From JAUIET01 sp964352475 (GTDB lineage: Bacteria; Pseudomonadota; Gammaproteobacteria; Pseudomonadales; JAUIET01), in NCBI GenBank assembly GCA_964352475.1, contig CAYGSL010000002.1, positions 62,001 through 126,000 of the forward strand: 64,000 nt of DNA. Direction: 5' to 3'. The position numbers were made by a program, and so were the translations under genes. Numbering within the stretch: position 1 is the stretch's first letter; the number at the start of each line of letters is the position of its first letter. The notes beneath the pieces were generated by a model. The model saw nothing but the letters and a program-made list of their open reading frames with translations, made no database searches and was not told the DNA's origin. Shown one piece after another: positions 44,956 through 52,794 of this stretch.

Positions 44956-46545
44956 TTACTGCGCGTAATAGTTCGCCAGAAACGTCTCAAAATCGGTGTT
45001 GTCGGCCGCCTCAATAGCGGCCTGCTTTTCCACGGATTGCCGCGCACAATCGCTGAAGTATTGCTCGCGTTCAGAGCTTAAGGGGTCGTCGGCAAAGTAC
45101 TGCGCGTGCTCTCGCGACTTATGCATGGCGAATTTAAAATACGACTCATCAAAATCCGCCAGATCCGTCAGTACCTGGGCCGAGGGCAATGCATGCTCGC
45201 CACTTATTTTGCTGAATTGGCTACGCCAGGCCTTGCTGAATTGACTGGAGTCCTTGGCCTGGTCAAACAGACCAGAGCAGGCTTCTATGCGGCTCATGAG
45301 TTCCTTGGCAGCCTCGGTCACCGTCAGTAATTGCCCGGCAAAATGTACTTGCGCTTCTGCAGCGCGACCATTGTTAACCACTGTTTTATTGTCTACTCCA
45401 ATAGCGCTGCACTCTTCCATTGGAATGGGCGGGCTGTCTTCCAGCAGACAAAACAGCAGAAAGGCATCAATAAAGCGTATTTGCTCGGCATCGATACCCA
45501 TAGGCAGATACGGGTTTACGTCCAGGCAGCGTACTTCGATGTATTCAACGCCTCTTTCCATCAGTGCCGTCAATGGCGGCTCGCCGGACTGGGTTACGCG
45601 CTTGGGTCGTACGCTACTGTAAAACTCGTTTTCAATTTGCAGCAAAGAGGTACTGAGCTGAATACGCTGACCGTCCCGGTGCGTGCCAATGCGCTGGTAA
45701 TTGTCAATAGTCTGAGTCAGAGCGCCGCTTAAAGTAGCGGCATATTCATCCAGGGTGTTGTAGCAAACATACAAGCTTTCCTGCTCGCTGCTTTGATAGC
45801 CCAGGTCACCCATGCGCAAGGAAGTACCTTGTGGAGAGAACAATGTGCCTTTGCCGCGGCGAGACAAGCGATGCTGGTCATGGCCCAGAAAGGTTTGGCA
45901 CAAAGCAGGAGATGCGCCAAACAAATACACCAGCAGCCAGGAGTAGCGCCTGAAATTTCGAATCAGGTGGAAATACTGTTCTGTTTTGAAATCCTGCAAA
46001 CTTCCGGTGGCTGAGCACTGCTGCTGATAAGCCGCCCAGAACGCTTCACTGAAAGAAAAATTGTAATGCACTCCGGCAATGGTTTGCATAGCACGGCCAT
46101 AGCGCTCGCCTAACCCCAGTCGGTAGGCGGTTTTCATCTGGCCAATGTTCGAGGAACCGTATTGCGCCACAGGTATGCCAGCATCATCTGGCAATATGCA
46201 AGGCATGCTGGCAGCCCACAATGTTTCCTGGCTGGCCGCTGTAGAGCGTGCTCCATTCAGCCCCGCGTAACTGAATTGATGAATCTCGCGCAACCAGGCC
46301 AGCACTTCGTCCACGCTTTGGCAGACTGGCGTGATGAACTCAAGTAAAGCTTCAGAAAAGTCGGTGGTGATGTGCGGGTTCGCCAGAGCACTACCAAATG
46401 CTGCAGGGTGCGGGGTTTGAGCAATATTTCCGTCGCTTTGCACCCGCAGGCTTTCCTTCTCAATGCCACGGTTTACATCGCGTAACAGACGATAAGTATC
46501 AGACTGTTGCAGCTTGTTTATTTGTTGATTAAGGGCAGATGACAC
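44956..46545 (-). CDS. gshA: Glutamate-cysteine ligase
   Basis: 529-residue ATP-dependent ligase for the first step of glutathione synthesis. It belongs to the E. coli-type class: RGIEKESLRV near the N-terminus binds ATP/Mg, TTDFSEALLEFITP follows, then HYNFSFSEAFW, GDLGYQS and EVRCLDVNPYLPMGID. Length is close to the E. coli enzyme (518). The gene lies near rho/trxA/algQ as in Pseudomonas. Its stop is 10 bp from that of the FliL-like gene. Confidence 0.96.
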   Translation of the reverse strand: MSSALNQQINKLQQSDTYRLLRDVNRGIEKESLRVQSDGNIAQTPHPAAFGSALANPHITTDFSEALLEFITPVCQSVDEVLAWLREIHQFSYAGLNGARSTAASQETLWAASMPCILPDDAGIPVAQYGSSNIGQMKTAYRLGLGERYGRAMQTIAGVHYNFSFSEAFWAAYQQQCSATGSLQDFKTEQYFHLIRNFRRYSWLLVYLFGASPALCQTFLGHDQHRLSRRGKGTLFSPQGTSLRMGDLGYQSSEQESLYVCYNTLDEYAATLSGALTQTIDNYQRIGTHRDGQRIQLSTSLLQIENEFYSSVRPKRVTQSGEPPLTALMERGVEYIEVRCLDVNPYLPMGIDAEQIRFIDAFLLFCLLEDSPPIPMEECSAIGVDNKTVVNNGRAAEAQVHFAGQLLTVTEAAKELMSRIEACSGLFDQAKDSSQFSKAWRSQFSKISGEHALPSAQVLTDLADFDESYFKFAMHKSREHAQYFADDPLSSEREQYFSDCARQSVEKQAAIEAADNTDFETFLANYYAQ

Positions 46546-46946
46546 TCGGGGTAACCAGGCAAATCAGCGGACCGCGCAGCATACCAGACCCGGATTGTAA
46601 TTCCAGCAATGAGGCAAATGTAAACAAGTGAATTAAACGTCGGCTTTTTTTACAGTAACGATTGATTATTAATCGAATTGCTTGATAATCCGCCGCAAGT
46701 GAACAGTGCCTGAGCAGCTTCGCCGCAAAAAACGCGGCAAAATAGCTCAATGGCACCGAATTTGTCGAAAAAATTAACAGTTTTTGCAGCGATCAATCGC
46801 GCGAAATCAGTAAGTTATTGAATAATAAAGAAATATTTAATTGGTCCGATAATTGCAGCTTTTGTATAGCTGCTTGAAGCAGGCCAGGGAAAGTCCTTAG
46901 TGGGCTTAAAGAGATATAGAGGGCGGGAAAACCCGCAGTAATCGGA
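46546..46946. other. Regulatory intergenic region upstream of the PEP-CTERM gene
   Basis: About 400 bp without a gene. It holds the gshA promoter side, a GCCGC-N7-GCGGC dyad (46722-46738) that could bind an activator, a sigma-54 promoter (46841-46858), and a roughly 80-nt leader with a GCGGG-AAAA-CCCGC hairpin (46923-46936) just before the PEP-CTERM start. Confidence 0.55.
46841..46858 (+). promoter_or_regulatory. Sigma-54 promoter of the PEP-CTERM gene
   Basis: TTGGTCCGATAATTGCAG has the invariant GG and GC with exactly 10 bp between them and a good TTGCA -12 element; the -24 element is TTGGTCC. The predicted start is near 46868. PEP-CTERM genes in other bacteria are known to use RpoN with the PrsK/PrsR pair. 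Confidence 0.6.
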
Positions 46947-47168
46947 ATGAAATTTAAGCTGAAGTTACGTCACTGGATTGTTATTGGCATTTTCGCCACC
47001 ATGACCCCTACGCTGGCGTATGCAATTACTCATTTATCACATGCACCGGAGCCGGGCAATTTGGCCTTGCTGGGCTTGGGTTTGATTAGCTTAGGCATCG
47101 TCAGGCAGCGCGCACGTCGCCGCGCGAACCGGCAAGACAACGAACAAGCAGCTCTGGATTACTCGTAG
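46947..47168 (+). CDS. Very small PEP-CTERM sorting-signal protein
   Basis: 73-residue protein. Residues 1-26 form a signal peptide (ending TLAYA). Then come only seven residues, PEP at about 34-36, a hydrophobic helix (GNLALLGLGLISLGIV) and an Arg-rich stop, the standard PEP-CTERM signal cut by exosortase. After both cuts the mature peptide would be roughly ten residues. Unusually, a polar tail of about 14 residues (ANRQDNEQAALDYS) follows the Arg cluster. No exosortase gene lies in the window. A sigma-54 promoter and a hairpin leader precede it; a strong terminator follows. Ribosome binding is poor. Confidence 0.75.
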   Translation: MKFKLKLRHWIVIGIFATMTPTLAYAITHLSHAPEPGNLALLGLGLISLGIVRQRARRRANRQDNEQAALDYS

Positions 47169-47214
47169 CCGTCACCAGCCTGCTAGGTCGAAGTAACACA
47201 GTTTCTTCCTATTG

Positions 47215-47241
47215 GCCCCGCTCCGGCGGGGCGTTTCTTTG
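47215..47241 (+). terminator. Intrinsic terminator after the PEP-CTERM gene
   Basis: GCCCCGC, a TCCG loop and GCGGGGC (47226-47232), followed by GTTTCTTT. It closes a single-gene transcript of about 370 nt. Confidence 0.85.
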
Positions 47242-47301
47242 CCTTTAATCCGGTGCTAGCATCGCTTAAATTTGATCCTGTTTGCGAACTATTCCTCGTA
47301 A

Positions 47302-47375
47302 GTCGTTGTTGACCGGCGAGTTTTATTCAGGGATATTTCCTTTTCCTTTGAATACCGGCGTACAACAACAACGAC
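47302..47375 (+). promoter_or_regulatory. Inverted repeat abutting the DUF2513 start codon
   Basis: GTCGTTGTTG (47302-47311) and CAACAACGAC (47366-47375) form a perfect 10-bp inverted repeat that ends exactly at the ATG of the DUF2513 gene. No Shine-Dalgarno sequence is present, so an operator or a translation-blocking hairpin is possible. Confidence 0.4.
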
Positions 47376-47669
47376 ATGAAGCGCGATCTGATGGTGATCT
47401 ATCGCATACTCGAGAAAGTCGAGTCCAGCGATTTCGATTCAAGCGAACAAGCTATCCCGATACCAGTGATATTGCCTGGCGTGCCACCGAAGGTGGTTCA
47501 ATACCATTTTTTGCTGCTGCAGGATGCCGGCTTCATAGAAACCATCTCCAATGAGCAAGGCATGCTGGCGCCCACCCGTCTCACCTGGAAGGGGCATGAC
47601 TATCTGGACCATGCCAGCGACGTGGTGATCGATTCCGTTGAAAACTTGTTTGCTGAAGTGCATAGCTAA
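47376..47669 (+). CDS. DUF2513 domain-containing protein
   Basis: 97-residue protein. MKRDLMVIYRILEKVES at the start and VVQYHFLLLQDAGFIET in the centre are the DUF2513 pattern, which looks like a winged-helix fold. Members often occur alone or in mobile regions and are suspected regulators; none is characterised to my knowledge. The ATG follows directly on a perfect inverted repeat without a ribosome binding site, but the MKRD start is the family norm, so the start is probably right. It is convergent with the EAL protein. Confidence 0.75.
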   Translation: MKRDLMVIYRILEKVESSDFDSSEQAIPIPVILPGVPPKVVQYHFLLLQDAGFIETISNEQGMLAPTRLTWKGHDYLDHASDVVIDSVENLFAEVHS

Positions 47670-47677
47670 CTAGATAG

Positions 47678-48970
47678 CTATAACAAGTCGGCGATTTGAT
47701 CCGGCCCAACCGCACGCCCTACATAATAGCCCTGAACAGAGTCGCAGCCCGCCGCGCGCAAAAAATGCAGTTGCTCGGTATTCTCAACACCCTCGGCAAC
47801 CACCTTCATATCCAGGCTGTGGGCAATGTCTATTACCGCCCGGGTGATGGTGGCATCAACATGTTGGCAATGCGCGTTTTGCACAAATTGCCTGTCAATC
47901 TTTAATACGTCGGCCGGAAACTCTTTTAACACTCGCAGCGATGAGTAGCCGGTGCCGAAATCATCGATTGCTACCCTAACGCCAGAACTGCGCAGCGTAT
48001 CAAGGCTTTTGATAATACGTTTTTCCGATTCCAAAAAGTCGCTTTCAGTGATCTCAAGTACCAGACGAGCTGCCGGGAAGTTCAGGCGACCCAGAATTTG
48101 CTCGGTGATCTTAACCAGGTCACGGTGCTCAATCTGCCTGGCGGCGAAATTCACCGCCACGTATTCCAGGCTATTGTCGCTTGTCAAAAATTGGATTGTT
48201 TCAGCACACGCGTGACTCAACACGCGCTCACCAATATCAGCGATCAAACCGCTTTCTTCGGCTAACGGAATAAACTCCGTGGGCTCTATCCAGCCAAGAT
48301 CTGCGTGACGCCAGCGTGCCAGCGCTTCCAGACCGGTAACCCGGTCTGAGCGCAAATCAAATATGGGTTGGTAAAACACGCTTATCTGGTCGGCTTCCAG
48401 TGCGCGGCGCAAATCAAGCTCTAAATCCAGACGTCTCAGTGGCTGTTGTTGTACAGAGCCTGAATAAAACGTAAAGCAGTTGCCGCCTTTGCTTTGCCCC
48501 TCGCTGGCCACCAGCCCTGCTTGTTGCAGCAGTTCAATGCCATCAAGTGGCAACTTGGTGCTGCTACTGGCAATACCTGCGCTGGCAGTCACCACTACTG
48601 TTTGGTGGTCTATCAATAGTGCTTCACGAGAATTGCCAAGCGCTGTTTCGCACAGTGCTCGTAACCTGGTTTTGCTGGTGCTGGTGAGCAAGACCGCAAA
48701 TTCGTCGTCAGCGAGATGAGTGAAAGCGATTGCATCCGGGAAAGCGTGCAGAATTCGTTCGCCAATTTCGTCATGAGCCTGATGGGCGAACTCGTGACCC
48801 AAAGCAGAGACAATCTTTCGATAGCGATCCAGATACAACACAATCATGTGAACGCTTTCACCGCTGGCCTGGGCGTGACCTGCCCGGCTCAGCAATTCAT
48901 GCCGATCGCAAGTTTGATTATTGTCCCGCTCTTGTGCGGCCAGATTATCCTGCTGTTCCATGCGCACCAT
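47678..48970 (-). CDS. c-di-GMP phosphodiesterase with degenerate GGDEF domain
   Basis: About 430-residue cytosolic protein. The GGDEF domain (about 35-170) has ADDEF at 87-91 in place of GGDEF and is probably not a cyclase. The EAL domain (about 183-430) is complete: EAL at 214-216, N274 in VAVNFAARQ, EITES, DDFGTG at 336-341, DVLKIDRQF, AEGVEN and QGYYVG. It should therefore hydrolyse c-di-GMP. The frame is open to 49195, but its first 75 codons are the antisense of uvrD. ATGs at 48970 and 48961 are the plausible starts and leave a short divergent promoter region. No sensor domain is visible. Confidence 0.88.
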   Translation of the reverse strand: MVRMEQQDNLAAQERDNNQTCDRHELLSRAGHAQASGESVHMIVLYLDRYRKIVSALGHEFAHQAHDEIGERILHAFPDAIAFTHLADDEFAVLLTSTSKTRLRALCETALGNSREALLIDHQTVVVTASAGIASSSTKLPLDGIELLQQAGLVASEGQSKGGNCFTFYSGSVQQQPLRRLDLELDLRRALEADQISVFYQPIFDLRSDRVTGLEALARWRHADLGWIEPTEFIPLAEESGLIADIGERVLSHACAETIQFLTSDNSLEYVAVNFAARQIEHRDLVKITEQILGRLNFPAARLVLEITESDFLESEKRIIKSLDTLRSSGVRVAIDDFGTGYSSLRVLKEFPADVLKIDRQFVQNAHCQHVDATITRAVIDIAHSLDMKVVAEGVENTEQLHFLRAAGCDSVQGYYVGRAVGPDQIADLL

Positions 48971-49007
48971 TCTAATGCCCGCGGGTTTTATTTGATACCA
49001 TAGCCGG

Positions 49008-51239
49008 ATGAATCTAGACCACATAACTGCACAGCTAAACGCCGAGCAAAAACAGGCAGTCACTGCCGATTCCCAAAATGTTCTGGTATTGGCAGGAGCA
49101 GGCAGTGGCAAAACACGTGTGTTGGTGCATCGCATTGCGTATCTGATCCAGGCCGCTGACTTTTCTCCCCACAGCATACTGGCCGTTACCTTCACTAATA
49201 AAGCCGCAAAGGAAATGCGCTATCGAATTGAGGAACTACTGGCCACGCCAATCAGGGGCATGTGGGTGGGTACGTTTCATGGTTTGGCGCATCGCCTGTT
49301 GAAAGCGCATTGGCAGGAAGCCGGCTTAGCGCAAAATTTTCAGATTCTGGATTCAGACGATCAGTTGCGAATTGTGAAACGCACCTGCAAAAATCTGGAT
49401 CTGGACGACAGTCGTTGGCCGCCAAAGCAGGCTCAGTGGTGGATCAACGAGCAAAAAGACGAAGGTCGCCGGGCCGCCCATATTAATGCCTCGGGTGACG
49501 TATTCCACGAGACAATGCTGCGAGTGTATCGCGGTTACGAAGAAGCCTGTGAGCGTGGCGGTCTGGTGGACTTCGCCGAGTTGCTGCTGCGGGCTCATGA
49601 GCTATGGCTGAAGCAGCCAGCAGTGTTGCAGCACTATCAAGGTCGCTTCAAGGCGATTCTTGTTGATGAGTTTCAAGACACCAACACCATCCAATACGCC
49701 TGGTTAAGAGTGCTTGCCGGCAACAGCATTGCGGTAACTGCAGTAGGTGACGATGATCAGTCAATCTACGGTTGGCGCGGTGCGAGAATTGAAAATATTC
49801 AGCAATTCACCGAAGATTTCAAGCACACTGAAGTTGTTAGGCTGGAACAAAACTACCGTTCTACAGCAACCATTCTGAACGCGGCCAATGCGCTGATTGC
49901 AAATAACTCGGGTCGAATGGGTAAAAACCTGTGGACCGAGGGAGCAGAGGGTGAGGCGATCAGCCTGTACTCCGCGTTCAATGAACTCGATGAAGCGCGT
50001 TATATCGTTGAACGCATAGAGAGCATTTTACAACACGGCCATAAGCGCGACGAAATCGCCATCTTGTATCGCTCTAATGCGCAGTCACGTGTTATTGAAG
50101 AAGGACTGTTAAGACAGTCCATCCCTTACCGTGTTTACGGCGGTCAGCGCTTTTATGATCGCTTGGAAATTAAAAACGCCTTGGCCTATATGCGCCTGAT
50201 TGTCGCACGTGGTTCAGACGCAGCCTTTGAGCGAGTGGTGAATATTCCTACTCGCGGCATTGGTGGTAAAACACTGGATGAAGTGCGGCTATTGGCACGT
50301 GACCAGCAGATTTCACTGTGGGAGGCCAGTAAGCAAATCATCGATGGTCAGCGGCTTAACGCGCGCGCGTGCAACGCACTTCTGGGCTTTTTGAACCTTG
50401 TGGATGCGCTGGACAAGGGCACTGACGACATGAGCCTTGCCGAAATGGCTGATCATATCCTGCAGCACTCCGGATTACTGGATTATCATGGCAAGGAAAA
50501 AGGCGAGAAAGGCCAGGCCAGAGTTGAAAACCTGGAAGAGCTTGTCAGTGCTTGCAGGGGTTTTGAGCCTGATGATGAAGACTTGAGTCCGCTGCAAGAG
50601 TTTCTCGACACCGCTGCCCTTGATTCAGGTGACGCACAAGCCGATGAATTTGAAGACAGCATTCAAATGATGACGCTGCACTCTGCCAAAGGATTGGAAT
50701 TTCCCTATGTCTTTCTCACCGGCATGGAAGAAAACCTGTTTCCGCACCGCATGTCTATGGACCAGCCGGGTCGACTCGAGGAAGAACGCAGGTTGTGTTA
50801 CGTAGGGTTAACGCGTGCCATGCAAAAGCTGTTTCTAAGCTACGCCGAGGTGCGCAGATTGCATGGCAGCGATACGTTTAATACGCAGTCACGGTTTGTT
50901 CGCGAGATACCGGCCAGTCTGCTGCAGGAAGTCAGGCTTAAGTCAGAAGTTCAACGGCCGGTACACCATGGTTATTCTGAAAGCCGCCACACCGGTTATA
51001 GCAAGCCAGGCTACAGTAACGGGAATTCTTACCGCGGCAAACTTGCCCAGGCGAATCAGGCCGAGGCCAACGCGGCCGTGGGTTTTCAGCTGGGCCAGCG
51101 CGTTATACACAAAGTGTTTGGCGAGGGCGTGGTGTTAAATTATGAAGGCCAGGGCGGCAATGCCAGGGTAGAAGTTAATTTCGACGGCGCAGGCAGTAAG
51201 TGGCTGGTGGCCGCTTTAGCCAAACTCGAAGCGCTGTAA
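49008..51239 (+). CDS. uvrD: DNA helicase II (UvrD)
   Basis: 743-residue SF1 3'-5' helicase used in nucleotide excision and mismatch repair. Walker A is LVLAGAGSGKTRVL. ILVDEFQDTNTIQYAWL, VGDDDQSIYGWRGA, LEQNYRST, MMTLHSAKGLEFPYVF and LCYVGLTRAM are later motifs. The C-terminal tail ends in a beta-rich segment, GQRVIHKVFGEGVVLNYEG, the Tudor-like fold that contacts polymerase in UvrD/PcrA. A substituted LexA box could not be seen upstream. Confidence 0.96.
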   Translation: MNLDHITAQLNAEQKQAVTADSQNVLVLAGAGSGKTRVLVHRIAYLIQAADFSPHSILAVTFTNKAAKEMRYRIEELLATPIRGMWVGTFHGLAHRLLKAHWQEAGLAQNFQILDSDDQLRIVKRTCKNLDLDDSRWPPKQAQWWINEQKDEGRRAAHINASGDVFHETMLRVYRGYEEACERGGLVDFAELLLRAHELWLKQPAVLQHYQGRFKAILVDEFQDTNTIQYAWLRVLAGNSIAVTAVGDDDQSIYGWRGARIENIQQFTEDFKHTEVVRLEQNYRSTATILNAANALIANNSGRMGKNLWTEGAEGEAISLYSAFNELDEARYIVERIESILQHGHKRDEIAILYRSNAQSRVIEEGLLRQSIPYRVYGGQRFYDRLEIKNALAYMRLIVARGSDAAFERVVNIPTRGIGGKTLDEVRLLARDQQISLWEASKQIIDGQRLNARACNALLGFLNLVDALDKGTDDMSLAEMADHILQHSGLLDYHGKEKGEKGQARVENLEELVSACRGFEPDDEDLSPLQEFLDTAALDSGDAQADEFEDSIQMMTLHSAKGLEFPYVFLTGMEENLFPHRMSMDQPGRLEEERRLCYVGLTRAMQKLFLSYAEVRRLHGSDTFNTQSRFVREIPASLLQEVRLKSEVQRPVHHGYSESRHTGYSKPGYSNGNSYRGKLAQANQAEANAAVGFQLGQRVIHKVFGEGVVLNYEGQGGNARVEVNFDGAGSKWLVAALAKLEAL

Positions 51240-51260
51240 GTAAACAGGATTACAAAAACG

Positions 51261-52355
51261 ATGAAACAAATACGCATTTTGCTGTTCATGCTATGCAGCC
51301 TGGCGCTGTTGGCCTGTGGCACTGATCAACAAGCATCAAGCGCGAGCAACAGCGCAGAACAGCAACAGTTTAAATGGAAGCTGGTAACCACCTGGCCAAA
51401 GAATTTCCCTGGTCTGGGTATGGCGCCCGAACGCCTAGCCCAACGGGTAGAGCTTATGAGTAACGGTCGTCTGAAGATAAAGGTGTTTGGCGCTGACGAG
51501 CTGGTGCCGGCGATGGAGGCTTTCGACGCAGCACGAGAGGGTACGGCAGAAATGAGTCACGGTGGCGCCTATTATTGGCGCGGCAAGGTAGCGACGTCAC
51601 CATTCTTTGCGGCGATTCCATTTGGTATGACCGCGCAAGAGATGAGCGCCTGGTTGCATTATGGCGGTGGTTTGGAATTGTGGCGTGAAGCGTACGAGCC
51701 ATTCGGTTTGATACCGCTTGCAGGCGGTAATACCGGTGTGCAAATGGCCGGTTGGTTTAATAAGGAAATAAATTCAGTCGAAGATCTTAAAGGTCTGAGA
51801 ATGCGCATTCCCGGTTTGGGTGGTGAAGTCCTTAATAAAGTAGGCGGCGCCTCGGTCAATATGCCCGGTGGCGAATTGTTTACCTCTTTGCAGAACGGTG
51901 TGATAGATGCAACCGAGTGGGTTGGGCCGTACAACGATCTGGCGTTCGGTCTGCATAAGGCAGCCAAGTATTACTACTACCCGGGTTGGCAGGAACCGGG
52001 CCCGAACCTTGAATTCACAGTTAACAAAGCAGCGTGGGACAGTCTGCCAGAAGATTTGCAGGCGATTGTTGAGTTTGCGGCACGCAGCGTGCATCAGGAC
52101 ACACTTGATGAATTCACCGCAAAAAACAACACCGCGTTGAAGACCTTGGTGGAAGAGCACGGCGTGCAACTGCGCCGCCTGCCTGACGAAGTGTTGCTGG
52201 CATTGCGCGATGCCTCTGCAGAAGTAACAACAGAATTTGCCAACGCCTCACCGTTTGCGAAAAAGGTCTACGAATCCTGGAAAACGTTCAAGGATGATGT
52301 CAACGCCTGGCACAAAATCTCTGAGCAGGCGTACATTGAAGCGCGCGAACTTTAA
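51261..52355 (+). CDS. TRAP transporter substrate-binding protein (DctP family, TakP-like)
   Basis: 364-residue extracytoplasmic solute receptor. A lipoprotein signal ends at LLAC (about residue 20). The ligand-binding fold starts WKLVTTWPKNFPGLG, close to the 2-oxo acid receptor TakP. The conserved Arg contact is in GLRMRIPGLGGEVLNKVGG; GELFTSLQNGVIDATEWVG follows. Ligands are probably 2-oxo acids or other carboxylates; the call to TakP-like is from memory. The permease genes dctQM lie 0.4 kb away on the opposite strand beyond yciA, so the receptor and permease have separate promoters. Confidence 0.9.
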   Translation: MKQIRILLFMLCSLALLACGTDQQASSASNSAEQQQFKWKLVTTWPKNFPGLGMAPERLAQRVELMSNGRLKIKVFGADELVPAMEAFDAAREGTAEMSHGGAYYWRGKVATSPFFAAIPFGMTAQEMSAWLHYGGGLELWREAYEPFGLIPLAGGNTGVQMAGWFNKEINSVEDLKGLRMRIPGLGGEVLNKVGGASVNMPGGELFTSLQNGVIDATEWVGPYNDLAFGLHKAAKYYYYPGWQEPGPNLEFTVNKAAWDSLPEDLQAIVEFAARSVHQDTLDEFTAKNNTALKTLVEEHGVQLRRLPDEVLLALRDASAEVTTEFANASPFAKKVYESWKTFKDDVNAWHKISEQAYIEAREL

Positions 52356-52368
52356 TAATCCTAACGAT

Positions 52369-52767
52369 CTATTTTGGGATAGCTCGTGTGCGGCCGTTGT
52401 CGTCAATGGCAACGAACACAAAAACTCCTTCGGTGACTTTGTGCAGTTCGGTCTTGCCCTGGTTGACGGCCCACACTTCAACCTGAACGTGAATTGAGCT
52501 TCGCCCGGTACGGACCAGGGTTGTGTAGCAGCTAACCACGGCGCCAACCTTGACCGGTACCATAAAACTCATTTCATCAATTGCAACCGTTGCCACGCGA
52601 CCGTGGGCAATGCGCTCAGCGGTAACCAGGCCGGCTAAATCCATCTGTGAGACCAGCCAGCCGCCAAAAATATCACCGCTGGCATTGGTGTCTTTGGGCA
52701 TCGCAACCGCTTGCAAGGTGAGCTCGCCTAAGGGTGTTGGAACTTCATCATCGGCAATATCGGTCAT
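52369..52767 (-). CDS. yciA: YciA family acyl-CoA thioesterase
   Basis: 132-residue hotdog-fold thioesterase hydrolysing acyl-CoAs. The active-site region is MPKDTNASGDIFGGWLVSQMD, where the Asn-x-x-x-Asp pattern holds the catalytic Asp. VRTGRSSIHVQVEVWAV is the second family stretch. Length matches E. coli YciA (132). It is inserted between the TRAP receptor and permease genes, 27 bp after the dctM stop on the same strand, so it may be cotranscribed with the permease. Confidence 0.92.
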   Translation of the reverse strand: MTDIADDEVPTPLGELTLQAVAMPKDTNASGDIFGGWLVSQMDLAGLVTAERIAHGRVATVAIDEMSFMVPVKVGAVVSCYTTLVRTGRSSIHVQVEVWAVNQGKTELHKVTEGVFVFVAIDDNGRTRAIPK

Positions 52768-52794
52768 AGTTTTCCTTGAGAGCTGCGCTAAATT

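Noticed and set aside
46861..46946. GEMM-type cyclic-di-GMP riboswitch in the PEP-CTERM leader
   Set aside because: The leader has GGCCAGGGAAAG-like pieces, but the tetraloop-receptor and the G-C paired core of GEMM cannot be drawn.
48971..49195. N-terminal 75 residues of the EAL protein frame
   Set aside because: This part is antisense to the conserved 5' end of uvrD and contains no recognisable domain.
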